From the NCBI GenBank assembly GCA_944470555.2, contig OX104134.1:75758678-75822677 (forward strand): a stretch of DNA of 64,000 nt. Direction: 5' to 3'. Below are positions 46,323 to 58,930 of this stretch, one piece after another (the stretch's first letter is position 1; each line of letters starts with the position of its first letter). This DNA comes from Heterobilharzia americana (lineage: Eukaryota; Platyhelminthes; Trematoda; Strigeidida; Schistosomatidae). The notes under the pieces were generated by a model. It had not been told where the DNA came from. It did not search any database and saw only the letters and a list, made by a program, of their open reading frames with translations. A program made the translations under genes and the position numbers.

Positions 46323-48087
46323 ATGTCTGTGCCTTGTAGCCTTAACATGAGTTACGTTATTGCTGCCGTAAACAAACCTATCCATAAAGCTAAGAGATCA
46401 GAAGTTTTGAATCCGTCACTATGGTGTAAAGATGGCTTATTTAATGGTCCTTCTGTCGATCTGTCAGACGTCATGACTGACGTATATAATGGTGTTATTG
46501 CGAACAAGTGTAATGTTGTTGACAACAGTAATGCGGTTGCTGATCTTTGGCTTAAACTAAACTGTCTTACACCTCTGATTTGCCTACTCAACTCTACAAC
46601 GGACTTATCAGTAGATAACCTTATCAAGTATGAAACATTGGTGAACTTTGTAGCCACTGGAGCCAGCAAACGATTGACTTCGTCGCACAACTCCATTATC
46701 CTCAATGTCCCTGATAGTTTTCCATCAGGACGTGTTAAAAATGATCTCCTCCAAGCCTGTGGTTTGCATGAGTATGTTTGCACAGTCCGGCGTCTTAGGA
46801 TGAGGACTAGTAAATACCCCTGTCCAATACTATTGCGGTTTAGCTCACTCCTTGATGCGAGACACTTTTGTGGTTCACAGAAATCTGTAAGACTCTTAAG
46901 AAGCTGCGAGAACGTTAAGGTACTTCCAGATCTTACCCCATGCCAAAGACGGACACGTGTTCGAAACCTTATGAAGTCCCTCTGGAAACTTCATCAAAAC
47001 CAATGGCCACCGGAAGCTTACTGGCGCCTGGGAGTCAGCTACTCACACCAGATGACACTGTAAATGTAGATCAACAAAGGCTGACCGAGCATATTGTTGC
47101 AAGTTCATCAGTTGCTACTGTTTCACCATCCAACAGGGTAGTAAACACCGAAACTGAAGGTCAAATCTCCGCCAGTTATGCAGATTTATTCTCAGATGAT
47201 GTTGATATGGATGGCAACGGTAACGATACGTCCGATATGCACCTGATTCCCCTGAGTTTATCGACGAAACCTGCATTCTCCAGGTGCAGTTACGCTGTTA
47301 AGCCTTTACCGCCCTCAAATACCATGTTGACCTCTGGGTGTATTGGCAATGCACAGTCACAAAATGCCATCTTTCGAAAACCTAAACCTAAAAGTCCTAG
47401 TTCGAGTATACTGCCAAAGCCACAGAAACGTTTTAGTCAGCCCCGAAGTAACTATATTTAGACTGTTAAACCCGATGGTTATAAAGCCAGTCGAAGAGTG
47501 ACCCCTTTCATTACGCAGACACATTCACGACGTCCACCGACATGACACCAAGTGCTTTGGCACCCTCACTAACCAACAGAAAGGTAGGATCCATACACCA
47601 AGATGGTAAAAAGTAAGGGAACATGCGTAAGAATGTTCAGAACACAAATGCCTCCCATAGTCATGAAGACAACGGCTACATGAGAAACGATGGGTTTTTC
47701 TCCTCACACCCATCTACACAACATTCAAATCCAATGTATGCTCGCCCCAGTACAACGATATCACCTCCTAGTTGGAGACCTGCTGATCGGATGCAGCCTG
47801 TGATACTGGCTCCCCAACATATTGCACCCTACCCCTTCCTATACAGAAGTGAAACCACAGACTTACTTGGCTCATTTCCTCAGACACCTATACCCGGGGT
47901 TCATTCTCAAAACCCAAGTTTTCGCGGACTTCAGAAATTATTAGCGCCTTTTGCTGTTCAGATGATGACGCTGTGGAATCAGCTACTCTCAACCCTAACT
48001 CACAACCGCTGCTGTGGTGAGGAAGATGTTACGCCAGCCTGTCATTCTCCCAGCTCATATACAGTGGGTCAACACCTAACACAATAA
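46323..48087 (+). pseudogene. CR1 ORF1 (RNA-binding type protein), frameshifted
   Basis: Three successive frames cover it. 46,323-47,063 includes NSIILNVPDSFPSGRVKNDL and ILLRFSSLLDARHFC, then VKVLPDLTPCQRRTRVRNLM, a pattern like the nucleic-acid-binding part of non-LTR ORF1 proteins. 46,940-47,461 is a serine/proline-rich stretch, and 47,623-48,087 holds PSFRGLQKLLAPFAVQM. I chose the ATG at 46,323, or possibly 46,347, because the frame upstream is unlike ORF1. No CCHC knuckle was seen. Confidence 0.65.
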
Positions 48088-48229
48088 AGGATATATTAGT
48101 AGTAACCCAGTAGTATCTTATTCCGCCGTCATGTCCCCGAAATTAAATTCTACCCCATGTTCCTCACCATTACAGTTCCAACTAACCTGCGAGAAAAAGC
48201 TTTCCGAAAACAGGTTTAGGTACTACTGC

Positions 48230-48946
48230 TTATCCAATTCTTTAACCTTCTGTCTGATTAACGCTCGTTCCATACGCAACGAAATGAGATCACTATGTTG
48301 TCGACTATGTCTAACCCCTGCCTAACATTTATCACTGAAGCTTGGTGTACTCCAGACACTCCTGATGGTGGTGTCTCTGTCGACAATTATACTCTGTTTA
48401 CGGGGAATGGATATAATGGTGGAGGTGGTGGTTGCATCATCTATATCAGGTCCGACATTGCTGCGACAAATTGTATTACTTCAGAACTCAATTCGCTCAG
48501 TGTGGGTTGTGGCAAAGTTTACAAATGCTATAACTACCCTCTTAGGGTGTATCTGCCGTCCCCCTTGCTCTACTGTAGATTATGACGACAGGCTTGCAGA
48601 AGTGTTCACTCATGTAACAACACTGCCCTACTCCATGAAACTCATATGCGGTGACTTTAGTATGCCTGACATCAAGTGGCAGACACTTCTCCTAGGCGGT
48701 TTGATGATTTTACTAATGTGTTGGATTCTGGAGGATGGCGCCAACATGTAATGCAACCAACTAGACACAACAGCATACTTGACCTCGTTTTCACCAATGG
48801 ATTATTGCCTTTCACTCTTCAAGTCGGTCCAGAATTCCCGGGCAGCGATCACAGAGTAGTGTTTGGTGACTTCCGACTATCTCCCAGAACTACGTTAGCT
48901 CCCAGGTCAAAAACAACCACAGTTAGACGATATGAAAATGCCATCT
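48230..48946 (+). pseudogene. CR1 apurinic-type endonuclease, frameshifted
   Basis: The blocks are spread over three frames: CLINARSIRNEM (motif I), FITEAWCTPDTPDGGVSVDN (motif with catalytic E), GGGGGCIIYIRSD, then CGDFSMPDIKWQ (GDFN-like motif), and LDLVFTN and PGSDHRVV (the SDH motif). All catalytic motifs are still readable, but the frame changes and a stop at 48,946 prevent a single product. Confidence 0.85.
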
Positions 48947-48963
48947 GAGAGGAGATACAATAC

Positions 48964-51066
48964 ATGTTGCGATGCTTGGACTGGGGTTCTTATTTCACCA
49001 GTAGCTCAACCCATGAACTAAGTGACATCTACAGTTCCATGAATGTAATTCATAATCATATTGCTCCGGAGGTATCAGTATTAATTAGAAAGCCGAAAGT
49101 GAATTTCATCCCTGAAAATGTACGTATCAGCATGCGCAGACATGCCAGAAATTTCTATCGATCTAATGACTTTTCATCCCTTGTCTCATTAAAAATTGCT
49201 CATGAGAACTTCAAATCAAATAAGTTACTGAAAGCAATCAAGCAAGAAACTAGCTGCAACGCACAAACAGGCAATGCTCAATCATTAGTGAGAATTCTAA
49301 AATCCCGTGCAAACTTATCTAGAGTTATTCCCAGTAGTCTGATCATTGATGGGGACATTCTTTATGACGACCCAAGCAAGATCTGTGAGCTGTTTAGTAA
49401 ACATTATGCAAGCTGCTTCACGCACGAAGATAGTGTACTAAACATACAAATGCCCATTCCACCACACCACTCACTAAGTAATGTTTCCTTTACACAGAGA
49501 AAGATAGATGATGCAGTTGCTCCATTAAAGGACTCATATTCTGCCGGACCCGATGGGATCCCGTCTGTTCTCCTTAAGAGGGGTGGTGAAGATATACCAT
49601 CGATCCTCATGAAGCTATTCTCAATATCCCTTACTGAGGCATGCTACCCTGACCGCTGGAAGCTGTCATACATATCTCCCACGTATAAATCTGGGCCGAC
49701 GTCAGACATTCAGAATTATCGTCCCATAAATATTACATCTGTAGTCTCTCGTATCATGGAGAAGGTGGTTGTGCAAGAAATCAATGATTACGTGGCTGCG
49801 CATCAGCTACTTTCCCCTATGCAGCATGGTTTCTTAAAAGGTCGTTCATGTAGTACTTGCTTACTGGATTATTTTGAGGAGGTCACCTGCAGACGAGATG
49901 AAGGTCTTTTCGTAACTGCTCTATTTTTTGACTTCAAAAAAGCATTTGATAAAGTGCCTCATAATCGGTTAATTCTTAAGCTTCAATCATTTGGAATTAG
50001 TGACCCTCTATTATCGTGGATAAGCTCATTCCTTAGGCAGCGTACTCAAATAGTAAAGTTCAGTCAAACCTATTCCTCCTCACAGCCTATTTTGGGTGGT
50101 GTCATTCAAGGTAGTGTGTTGGGGCCCTTACTCTTCCTCCTTTACATAAATGATATTTCTAACGTGATTAAATATGGTAAACCCTACCTGTTTGCTGACG
50201 ACTTAAAAATCGTGTATAGCTTTCCCCACTCATCGCTAAGTGAGGGTTTTAATAGAATCCAGGAAGACCTGACGAATTTGTTAGCTTGGAGTGAAACATG
50301 GCAACTTCCACTTAACTCTAGTAAATGCGGAATTCTCTGTTTCAATAACTCTTATCCAAACGTCAGTTTACACCTTGGCGATTCTGTGCTGCAATCTTAT
50401 AACTCAGTATGTGATTTAGGTATTAGGTATTCTCGGAACTTAACGTTTACGGAATATGCCCAGTCACTTGCCTCCAAGTGTAGGCGCTCAGTTGGCCTTT
50501 TGCTTAAACACGTACATACCACTGAGGCCAGACTGCTTTTATTCAAGGTAATGATCCGCCCAGTACTTGAATATGGCACAATCATCTTCAGCAATATGTA
50601 TGCTTCGGATAGGATACTAATTGAGAATGTTCAAAGAAAGTTTACCTGCTATGTACTGGGCCGTCACGAAGAACTTGATTATGAGGGAAGGTGTAAGAAA
50701 CTAAAAATTGACCCACTTTGGCTAAGACGCCTTAAGCTCAACCTTAACCTATTTTTCCGCCTTTTGCATGGCATTACTCACGCCTGTTGCGCTCCTACTT
50801 TTAAGCCTATGTCCTCATATAGTCTACGCAATCGTGAATGCACTGTACCTGCAGAAAAGCACCGCCTTAAACTTAGGTCACGATCCTTTATGTTACAGTA
50901 CAGCAAGTTATGGAATAAGCTTCCACATTCTATTAGCTCTTGCATGTCTGCATTTCAGTTTCGACGTCTACTCAACGAATTCTTTCTTTTCACGGATATC
51001 TACGAATTTCATGACATTCATATTATATCCACAAATACGAAGCATAATGGAGCAATCGGCACATAA
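48964..51066 (+). CDS. CR1 reverse transcriptase, intact 700-codon frame
   Basis: The frame carries, in order, SYSAGPDGIPSVLLKRG, NYRPINITSVVSRIMEK, QHGFLKGRSCSTC, FFDFKKAFDKVPHNRL (motif A), GVIQGSVLGPLLFLLYIND (motif B), YLFADDLKIVY (catalytic FADD), and the thumb and C-terminal region with VLEYGTIIFS and SSYSLRN. It would copy element RNA at a nicked target. In an active element it would be fused to the endonuclease just upstream, from which it is separated here by a stop; the ATG at 48,964 is only the first in frame. The long intact frame contrasts with the broken upstream parts. Confidence 0.92.
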   Translation: MLRCLDWGSYFTSSSTHELSDIYSSMNVIHNHIAPEVSVLIRKPKVNFIPENVRISMRRHARNFYRSNDFSSLVSLKIAHENFKSNKLLKAIKQETSCNAQTGNAQSLVRILKSRANLSRVIPSSLIIDGDILYDDPSKICELFSKHYASCFTHEDSVLNIQMPIPPHHSLSNVSFTQRKIDDAVAPLKDSYSAGPDGIPSVLLKRGGEDIPSILMKLFSISLTEACYPDRWKLSYISPTYKSGPTSDIQNYRPINITSVVSRIMEKVVVQEINDYVAAHQLLSPMQHGFLKGRSCSTCLLDYFEEVTCRRDEGLFVTALFFDFKKAFDKVPHNRLILKLQSFGISDPLLSWISSFLRQRTQIVKFSQTYSSSQPILGGVIQGSVLGPLLFLLYINDISNVIKYGKPYLFADDLKIVYSFPHSSLSEGFNRIQEDLTNLLAWSETWQLPLNSSKCGILCFNNSYPNVSLHLGDSVLQSYNSVCDLGIRYSRNLTFTEYAQSLASKCRRSVGLLLKHVHTTEARLLLFKVMIRPVLEYGTIIFSNMYASDRILIENVQRKFTCYVLGRHEELDYEGRCKKLKIDPLWLRRLKLNLNLFFRLLHGITHACCAPTFKPMSSYSLRNRECTVPAEKHRLKLRSRSFMLQYSKLWNKLPHSISSCMSAFQFRRLLNEFFLFTDIYEFHDIHIISTNTKHNGAIGT

Positions 51067-51250
51067 CAATGGTCAAGCCATTGCGTCCACTGTGAACGTA
51101 CTCAGACCTCTAAATGTAAGAATCGGTTTTATTATAGCCCTGCAGTTCCTTTAATGCAGATGGCCTTACGATTGCATACAAGGGTATGAATACTGGCTCC
51201 TCTCCATATAATGAACTTAAAGAATACTGTTCACCACTCAAAGCTACTGC

Positions 51251-53989
51251 GGTACATCCCCTCCAAAAAAACTTAAGAACTTTATAATGGAAGGACTATG
51301 TAGTTGACTTCACACATATACATGAAAATGTACATAAAGTCCGAATAATTAAATATATATATATAGACTTCTCTCTTCTCCAGATTTGATAGCGTAGTAA
51401 TCTCTATTTCCATATCTGCTCGTGCCTCTTCTTTCTTTCCCCATCTGCAGAAACAGCTGCAAGTCGACATTTGATGTTCAAATTCAGTCTGAACGTGATT
51501 ACTTTATGGGAATAACACCTGCTCATTGACGCCAATAATTATTGGACTGCTCCCACTCTTTCGCAAATTCTGGACCATCTTCAAGATTAACTCACCTACT
51601 GATCATGACTTTTCTTGCGACGAACCGTCTGACCATTCCCAACAGTATTAGTAGCAGAGACATTCTGAACAGATGATTAAACCAGAGACCAACTTACATA
51701 TTGGCTCAGGACGTCACTTACCTGTAATGGCTCCACACATTTTTTAGTACTCTGTACCAAGAGACCTTTTCATTTGAAACTTACTACGCATCAAATACAC
51801 TTCTCGAATGATGCCGCCTACGCTAATACAAAAGATACCCAAAGTCTATGTATAAATACTGCCACTTGGGCTACTGACTGTTTCAACATCTATTTCCATC
51901 CAATACAACCAGTATTCCCAGCAGAATTAATCCATATTACCTTTAAAAGTAACATGGTGACCTGGGGATGCATTGACACAGCCATACACGTTGGTTATAT
52001 AACTGTGGATGCTTTATTGATACTCCAGATTGTATAAATGGGTCCTTTGTGGTTAGCACAGATAAAAACTGAAGTTCATTCTAAGTAATAAACTGCTATA
52101 TTACTAATCAGCAAACTATACGAATGGACTAAACGTCGGTTGCTCATAACTCAAACTTTGAACACTGCGCGCTTTTGATATTGATAACGGAACCAGTTTG
52201 TGAGATAGGAGATAAAAATCCATATCCGTCTCATGAATTTCAGTAAATTTTAATAAGATTATGCACACTGATGACTTGATATGTAAATTACTTAATACTA
52301 GGTACCAGTTCGTAAACTTTTAAAAATTATGAATTTGACGGTGCTTGTAAACTGGTATCCCTCATGTTAAACCTGTTAAATGAAGACAATATTTATTATT
52401 ATCCAAACTTCAACACTCTATGTACGCTGCAAAGTAACATTTCCTTGTTCATTTCATAACTAGCATTACCTTCGGCAGTTTTCAATTGAGTTTAATGACA
52501 TTCCGCCAGTACCACTCTGGGCTGAAGTCTTTTAGATATTTTGAGATGTATTAACGTGATGAAGCCTGTAAACTGTCTTCCGTCATGTTAAAATTCTTTT
52601 AACTCAAGAACAGAACGTTTATTTACTTATTTATGGGAAAAAGAAAAGGAAATCACAAGCGGAAGCCGGAGAGTAGTATACCACAGAAGACGAAATTGGG
52701 AAGAGAGAAGTTCCTATCTTCTTACAGACACTCGAGCTATATGTACTTTAATTTAGGCATATGGAAATGGCTCTTATGGTTTTACTACGTAAAATTCGTA
52801 CAAGTTTCTGGATATACCATGCCTATTTGTAGGCGTAAGGGTAAAACTGGGCGCTGCGGGAAATTTGTCCATCCAGAATGAGGAGTAGAAGCTTTGTTTG
52901 TCATGGTTCAGAATAAAGGAGGCGTTGAATCGAGGGGCCATTTGGACAAAAAATAAATGAGGTATACACAATTATCCTTATAAACGTCTGCGGTCTCAGG
53001 CGAATTTGCTCACTTGGTCTTTCATTCCCTGAACACGTTACGTCACAGACATGCAAATCTAAAAAAAGGACTTTCACATGGTACCTTACGTCTAGATAAT
53101 AACAATTTACAGGTGCATATCAGTTTTATCATTACTAGGATACGGGTGCAAGCAGGACTACAAGTTTCGGCGCATAACCCGAGATCTAGAACTATTTTGG
53201 ATGGGACCACTCAAAGTCAGCCTCATGCTTTTCTTCAGTCTGCTACACGATTCTACCCCTGCAGCCAGAGGTGAGCTCGGGTTCTACCACAGCAGTTATT
53301 ATGACCTGCGCAACCACTTTTACAGCTTCGCACAGGAGCCTTTGAAGTCCTCCTTTCGCGAACATTGTCTTTATCTTAACGCTATACTTAATCTCATCAT
53401 TTTCTCATCCCTCATTCCTGTTTTTTACTCCTTTGTACTGCTTTTGATCGATGATGATCTTTATTTCTTCATCTTTCATCTAATCACTTTGTTGTTTGAT
53501 GTGGTGATCTGAGGTGTGGGAACTTCGACCGTTACACTGTAATGCTTCGTCTTATTTTGATATTGATTGGTTGGCCGATAAGTGTTAGTGCTTGGAATAT
53601 ATCTGGTGAAATGTATCTGTATTTGTTGCAAAGTAAAGATCTGCTGACTACCTGAAACTTTTCTGATTTCCATACAACTCAGGCTAGTAGATAACATGAA
53701 CTCATGTCATGTATTGGTATCACCATTATGAGACTTGTTACATCCTATCACTACTGCAGTTAACTGTGTCTTAAAGCAAGTGTTGACTAAGCTGGTCTCA
53801 AGTGTAATAATTTTTTATGGGGATATTGGCAATAAATCTTAGTTTCAAGTGTAGATTTGCGACTGTCTACCTAGGGTTGCTGAGATAAAAGTAATTGGTG
53901 GTTGGAGAACCATGGTGACATGGTTGAAAATTGGTCACAATGTTACAGGTGTATTCATTCTTTCATATTTTCGAAAGTTATAACTTTCC
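51251..53989. other. Non-coding interval with no recognised gene
   Basis: No supported gene. Two similar tracts, near 52,345-52,400 and 52,570-52,625 (both with TGTAAACTG, then TCATGTTAAA and TTTATT), suggest a diverged local duplication. Frames at 51,774, 52,633 and 53,201 lack motifs. Confidence 0.4.
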
Positions 53990-54170
53990 TTCCTTTTCAA
54001 ATTCTTAATCTTCTAAACGCTTTTGTATAGCTTTATGAAACTTTTTCTATCCTCTTGTTCTCTGCGTGCTACTGTAAAGTGTGTCAACCTGATTCAATGC
54101 ACTTCTATGCTGGGTCCTGCGTTGATTATGTTTGTAGATTTGCAAGTTGGTTGTTTTCTGAGTTTAATTT
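53990..54170 (+). repeat. Solo SR2-like 3' UTR
   Basis: CTGCGTGCTACTGTAAAGTG then TGTCAACCTGATTCAATGCA and CTTCTATGCTGGGTCCTGCG match the 3' UTR tract seen after SR2 coding at 24.95 and 58.83 kb. No coding part precedes it, so it is a severely 5'-truncated insertion. Confidence 0.6.
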
Positions 54171-56029
54171 CTGGTTACAATGGTGTTGTCTTTGGCTATA
54201 CATAACTAATGCAAAATTATATCACCATTGTAAGCACTGGGTTTTGGAATGATGAAACACCTTAAATATGCATGTAGTTTACACAAATATCCTTTAAAAT
54301 CTAATATGCAACGTGTTACCTACTTCAGAATGGATTCGTAAAAGTATCCTAGTAAAGTAAACAGTAATCAGGTTCAGATTCATGTAATGAAAGTATTGTT
54401 TGGTTACTGTTTGGAATCTAGAATTAAATAAGGTCTAACGGTAACATTGAGATTGTTGTTTTTTATTGACAACACGTTGATAGGCAATCGTTCGAACTAT
54501 ATATTCCTTAGATTTATTTTATTCCTCATCATACGTTTTAGGATTTCATTGCTAAAAGTATGACTATTATCAAGCAAAGTGTGTTAAATCTCTTCTTTGT
54601 GTATGAAAAGTGGAGTTTAACACGGAATAGATCACCATACAATAATAAATGAATGCAGCATAATCATAAAGCTAAGGGAAATGACTGACTGTAGGAAACT
54701 ATTAAGTATCTGAAGGTGATTGAAACAATGTCTTGAGTTCTAAAACGATCAACAAAGAATACTTGCAACCTTAATGTTTAGATTGGCTTTCGACACTGCA
54801 ATCAAGTAATACAGATGAGCTACCAAAACATATCAAGTAAATTGTCTAAAACCAATTAAGATTTAAACAAAGTTGAAATTTGAATAAAACCAGAGTATTT
54901 TGGTCGGTACTCATGATTTATTACTGAGCTTGTAAGCAGTTAAATGAGTTTTTATCGGACTTATATTTCATAATATAGGACCTTGGATTGTATCCCGCAC
55001 TTCTGAAGGCTTAGATATGCATTATTTACGTCAAAAAGATCCCATACACTTTTTTGTCAATACACATTATATGAAGATGAATTGGGTGATAACGGAATAT
55101 CTGTGCTGAATATAAAATTTCGCGCAATGCCTTCTGGTTTTTTTTTACTGCAACGTTTCTTTTTACGTATTGATGGTGGACTGTTACGGGTGTACGACAC
55201 ACGACTACAATGGCGTCGAAATGACAGGTAATTAGAACTCAATGTATGTATGCACATGTGTCATATTTTATTTATGAGGAAGATAAACTGAGCAAGTACT
55301 CATTCCCAGTAGATTCTTATCAAACTCAACCTTTAAGTGTGAACGCTTTTCCACAAACGGTATACACTATTTTGTAGATTACAACTAAGATTGTGACCGG
55401 AAAATAGTAAGTGAACAGCTAGCTAATCTAAGTGGAGAGTGTTCTTACGTAGTGATTTTTATGTTTTTTTACCTTGCTTGTCATCATGCCTAATTAATAA
55501 AGCAATCGTCAGCTACAAGTAGATATAGGAGGTTCGACAACAAATGAAATCAAAATGAGGTTACAACAGTTAAGTTGAAACAGGAAGTTAAGGTAGTGAG
55601 ATCAACAAATAATAACAACTACACTTATTTATTCAGTTTGCAAAAAATGCTAATTATTTTGTCATTATTTATACGACAGTTAATTAAGTGTTGGTCAGTG
55701 TGATTTATTTTCCATGAGCAACATTGTGTCAAAAGGATACAGAGTCTCAGACATTTTGGGCATATGTTTCAAACTCAATGCATTTAATTGCAACCATTTT
55801 CGTTATCTGAAGATAAAACTGGAAAATATACAGTCGGCTTTTTTTGATCTGGTGAATAACTGTAGATATTGTCTTTATAAGCACATTGTAGACGACATCA
55901 ACTAACTATACCTTCAAGTGCATGTGATAGTCTTCACCTCTAGTTTACTCATTGTAGTTGATGCTTTATCATGAAATCTTTCTTGAGTCCGAGGAAACTG
56001 ATTCAAAAGGGGACTCAAGTTCTGGTTCA
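54171..56029. other. Non-coding interval with no recognised gene
   Basis: AT-rich, nothing assignable. The 63-codon frame at 55,714-55,905 shows no motif and could be either chance or an unrecognised exon. Confidence 0.4.
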
Positions 56030-57189
56030 TGATTAGAGTCTGGGTTTGCATCCCATCCCTTACACTGGCTAAGACCTCGTGGTGGTAAGCACCCTTAACT
56101 CTTAATCCAGCTACTCAGATCCAAGTCTAGGCAAGGCCTAATACGTTTCTTCCCAACCAATAGCCACTACTTTGCTGTCTCAGTCAGGCTTGTATACTTC
56201 AGTGACCCGACGAGCTATTCTGGTATCGTATAGGTCTGTTAGGTAGCAGTGAGACAAAAGCAGTCACCGCTATAGCTACACTATGATGGGAGATGTGAGG
56301 GCAAAATCGTAATGTTGGTTGGACGAGAGAGTGACAGCATTAAGGTATTTCTGTCTAATGATCGGCATTCTATGCTGATACTGCCTTTCTTATACGAACG
56401 AGAGGATCTGGAAAAGTTCGACCAGAAATAACATATTCCCCCTACTTTGTGGTCTTCCGGTGCCACCGATATGCATTTCCTAGTTGGATATGAGAGAATT
56501 GAGGTTAAATTTCAAACTTTTAGAATGGCCGTTGTGACTGGCCTCGATCAGATGTCGTTTGGACTGTGTGGTCACGCACCACTATTGCTAAGTTAGTTTC
56601 TTTTTCAGACACCTCAGTAAGAAGTAACTATTCATGGTGTTGGCAGCCGAGAAGTGTTAGTCGCTTTCACGTGGAAAGTGCTCAGGTTAAGTCAGACAGA
56701 AAGACACCTAATTCTTAGCCTAAGGAATAAATAACAGTGACCACCTGCTACTACTGTGCTCAGACAGTCATCGATCTCTGACCAGTACAAACTTCAGACG
56801 TGGAGGCACTGTCTGGCATGGTGTCCACTTACCTTGACCTAGCAGTGGACACAGATAGCTCATGTTGTCATCAGCTATCATTGGAGAGGCTCCGTGGGAG
56901 ATTGCCGCTCCTTCTGGAGCATGTGTTTAGGCACCAGTCTTGCATTGACTTCAACATGTGCATTTCCGAGCCCGAATGGTGCAGGACGATTTGGAGCACA
57001 ACTTGACGACTGGAATACTTAAGTTGCTTTAAATAAAGTAACTGGTGAGACAGTTTTTGGGAACGAGATGAGACCACTCATCGTGAAAGATCCTGATGTT
57101 ATTTCCAGTCTGCTGTGAAAACAGTGTTAAAAAACGCAACTAAGAAAGAGGCATGAATGAGCAAGTGCATTTCAGCAACTTTTAAATTA
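56030..57189. other. Unassigned interval, possibly the 5' part of the following SR2 copy
   Basis: It lies directly upstream of recognisable SR2 coding on the plus strand and is somewhat GC-richer than its surroundings, so it could be the element's leader and endonuclease region. I could not read any endonuclease motif, so the assignment is a positional guess. Confidence 0.25.
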
Positions 57190-57635
57190 ATGAGTGAATG
57201 TGAATGTATTTCTATAGCCTCCGAACACAATGATTAACGGAAGCAATTCGAAGACTTTTTGCAATGATTGTGAGCATTGTTGGACAACGAAGACTGAAGA
57301 GATACTCAAGATAGCTGCTACAGGTAAGAAAACGAAACCGATGATTAGTGAGACCATATCTGAGATGGATCGGTTTGCAATTCACTCAAAAGGAATACGC
57401 CATGAACGATGGGCGAATCACTTTTAGGAATCGTTCAATTGGATTTCTTTCAGTATTTAGTTACCCAATGTTCACTTGGATGCTGAGCGGAGAAGTGAGA
57501 TAGGATTTGCAACTCTTGCAGAGGTTTAGGAGGTTATAAGTAATCTGAAACGAGGAAGATACTTCAGGACGGTGGTCGACGTTAATTGGTTAGAATAAGT
57601 GAAGTATTAATTTTGTTGTACAAGAAGTGGCTGTT

Positions 57636-57867
57636 GTGACTCGTTGGCCTAGTGGATAACGCTCTGGTGTTTGAAGCGATCAACTCAGAGTTCGAGTCTT
57701 AGTAGGCTGATCACTGATTGATCACTGGCAGGCAGATACACCCAGGTGACGAGTTCCAACTAGGACGAAACTCACGTCCTGGATTCCATTGCTAGCCACT
57801 ATCCATCATCAAGTGAAGTACTAGCTAGGAATCAGATCTAGTGATCTATGGTCGGTTTCAGTCATTA
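57636..57867 (+). mobile_element. SM-alpha hammerhead SINE inside the SR2 copy
   Basis: It is flanked by the direct repeat GCTGTT (57,630-57,635 and 57,868-57,873), and the SR2 text continues across it. The head has TGGCCTAGTGG (A-box) and GAGTTCGAGTC (B-box-like). The ribozyme segment follows at 57,741-57,787. Confidence 0.8.
57741..57787 (+). ncRNA. Hammerhead ribozyme with a broken core
   Basis: Stem I strands CCCAGG and CCTGG, GAAA and the GTC site are present. The CUGACGA box reads GTGACGA: its first base, C3, which pairs with the catalytic G8, has become G. Stem II also gained a T. Self-cleavage is expected to be lost. Confidence 0.75.
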
Positions 57868-58826
57868 GCTGTTCCAGTGTTCAAGAAGGTAGAAAAAGTC
57901 ATGTGGGATAACCACAGGGTGATCCGTCTAACAAGCTCAGTGTTTAATATCTTAGGTTCTTTAGTCATCAAACACGAGTGAATTTCGTCTACAGCGAAAC
58001 AAGGAAAACCATTCTGGTTTCAAACCTGGTTGTGTGTGTATTGACTGGATATTTACTCTCTTCGAGATACTGGAACACTGGCCCACTTACCAGTGTACCC
58101 AACAACAGGTGTATTTCCTGACCTGAAGATGATGTGCGATTCCGTCGATCGAGTGGTCTTATTGAAATGTCTTTCATGAAGGGAGTGCAGGATAAGTACA
58201 TTATCTTGTTGAAGTTTCTGTATTCAAACATCCTTGAACTAGTTTATGATGGGTTATCAAGTGATTTTTGTACTTTCGTTTGTACCTGTCAAGGATGTGA
58301 TAGCTCTCCATTGTGATTTGGTTTTACCGTGGACGTACTTATAGAGTTCGCCTTCTTGACTTCTGACTTTAGAGGGTCGACCTTAACAACGGAGACTCCT
58401 CAGTAGACCTGGAATCCTCGAATAACATAGCCCCGTCAGCTGAAGGAAGGTATGAAAATCAATGAGGTTTTTTCTTCGGTGAGTGAAATGAGTTGGGCAT
58501 GTGAACACTGCCTACCTGGACGTACGTTCTTAGCCTCTGTAGGTTTTGACTTGAAGAAAGTCGATGATGTGTCAAGAGCGCATGAAATCCTTGATTTTTG
58601 GTCTAAAGGTTATATATAGTGCAGATCGCCTAATTAGTGTCTTCAAAACAACGAGAGCCAGTGTTTGAAGATTGTTGTGTTTTTAGTGGATATTGGTCAG
58701 TGGAGAAAACGTATTTCACTTTGACATTTCTAGGAGTTGGAGCATTTGACTAGTCTTTTCAAGTTCTTTCTTGCCATGCACTCCCTTCTATTTTGGCACC
58801 ACTTTTTTTACTCTCTTTATCTTTGC

Positions 58827-58930
58827 ATACTGCTGTGTAGTGTGGCAACTTGAATCAGTTCACTTCTGTGAGAGGTTCTACGTTGATTTTTCTGTCCACT
58901 TGTGATTTTTATCAGTTTCTCACAGTGATT
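58827..58930 (+). repeat. SR2-like 3' UTR tract
   Basis: Shares GTGTGGCAACTTGAATC and CACTTCTGTG with the tracts at 24.95, 54.05 and 60.55 kb. Here it follows coding remains of the same family, which links the repeat to SR2. Confidence 0.65.

Larger units (their letters stand above)
46140..51250 (+). mobile_element. CR1-clade non-LTR retrotransposon, nearly full length
   Basis: About 5 kb with ORF1, endonuclease and reverse transcriptase in the usual order. The RT frame is intact over 700 codons while ORF1 and endonuclease carry frameshifts. Both outer ends are soft: I saw no clear target duplication or terminal simple repeat. It is the same family as the antisense insertion at 33.0-36.9 kb. 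Confidence 0.85.

Noticed and set aside
52633..52881. 82-codon frame starting with a basic MGKRKGNHKRK stretch
   Set aside because: No domain, no splice context, and the composition is compatible with chance in AT-rich DNA.
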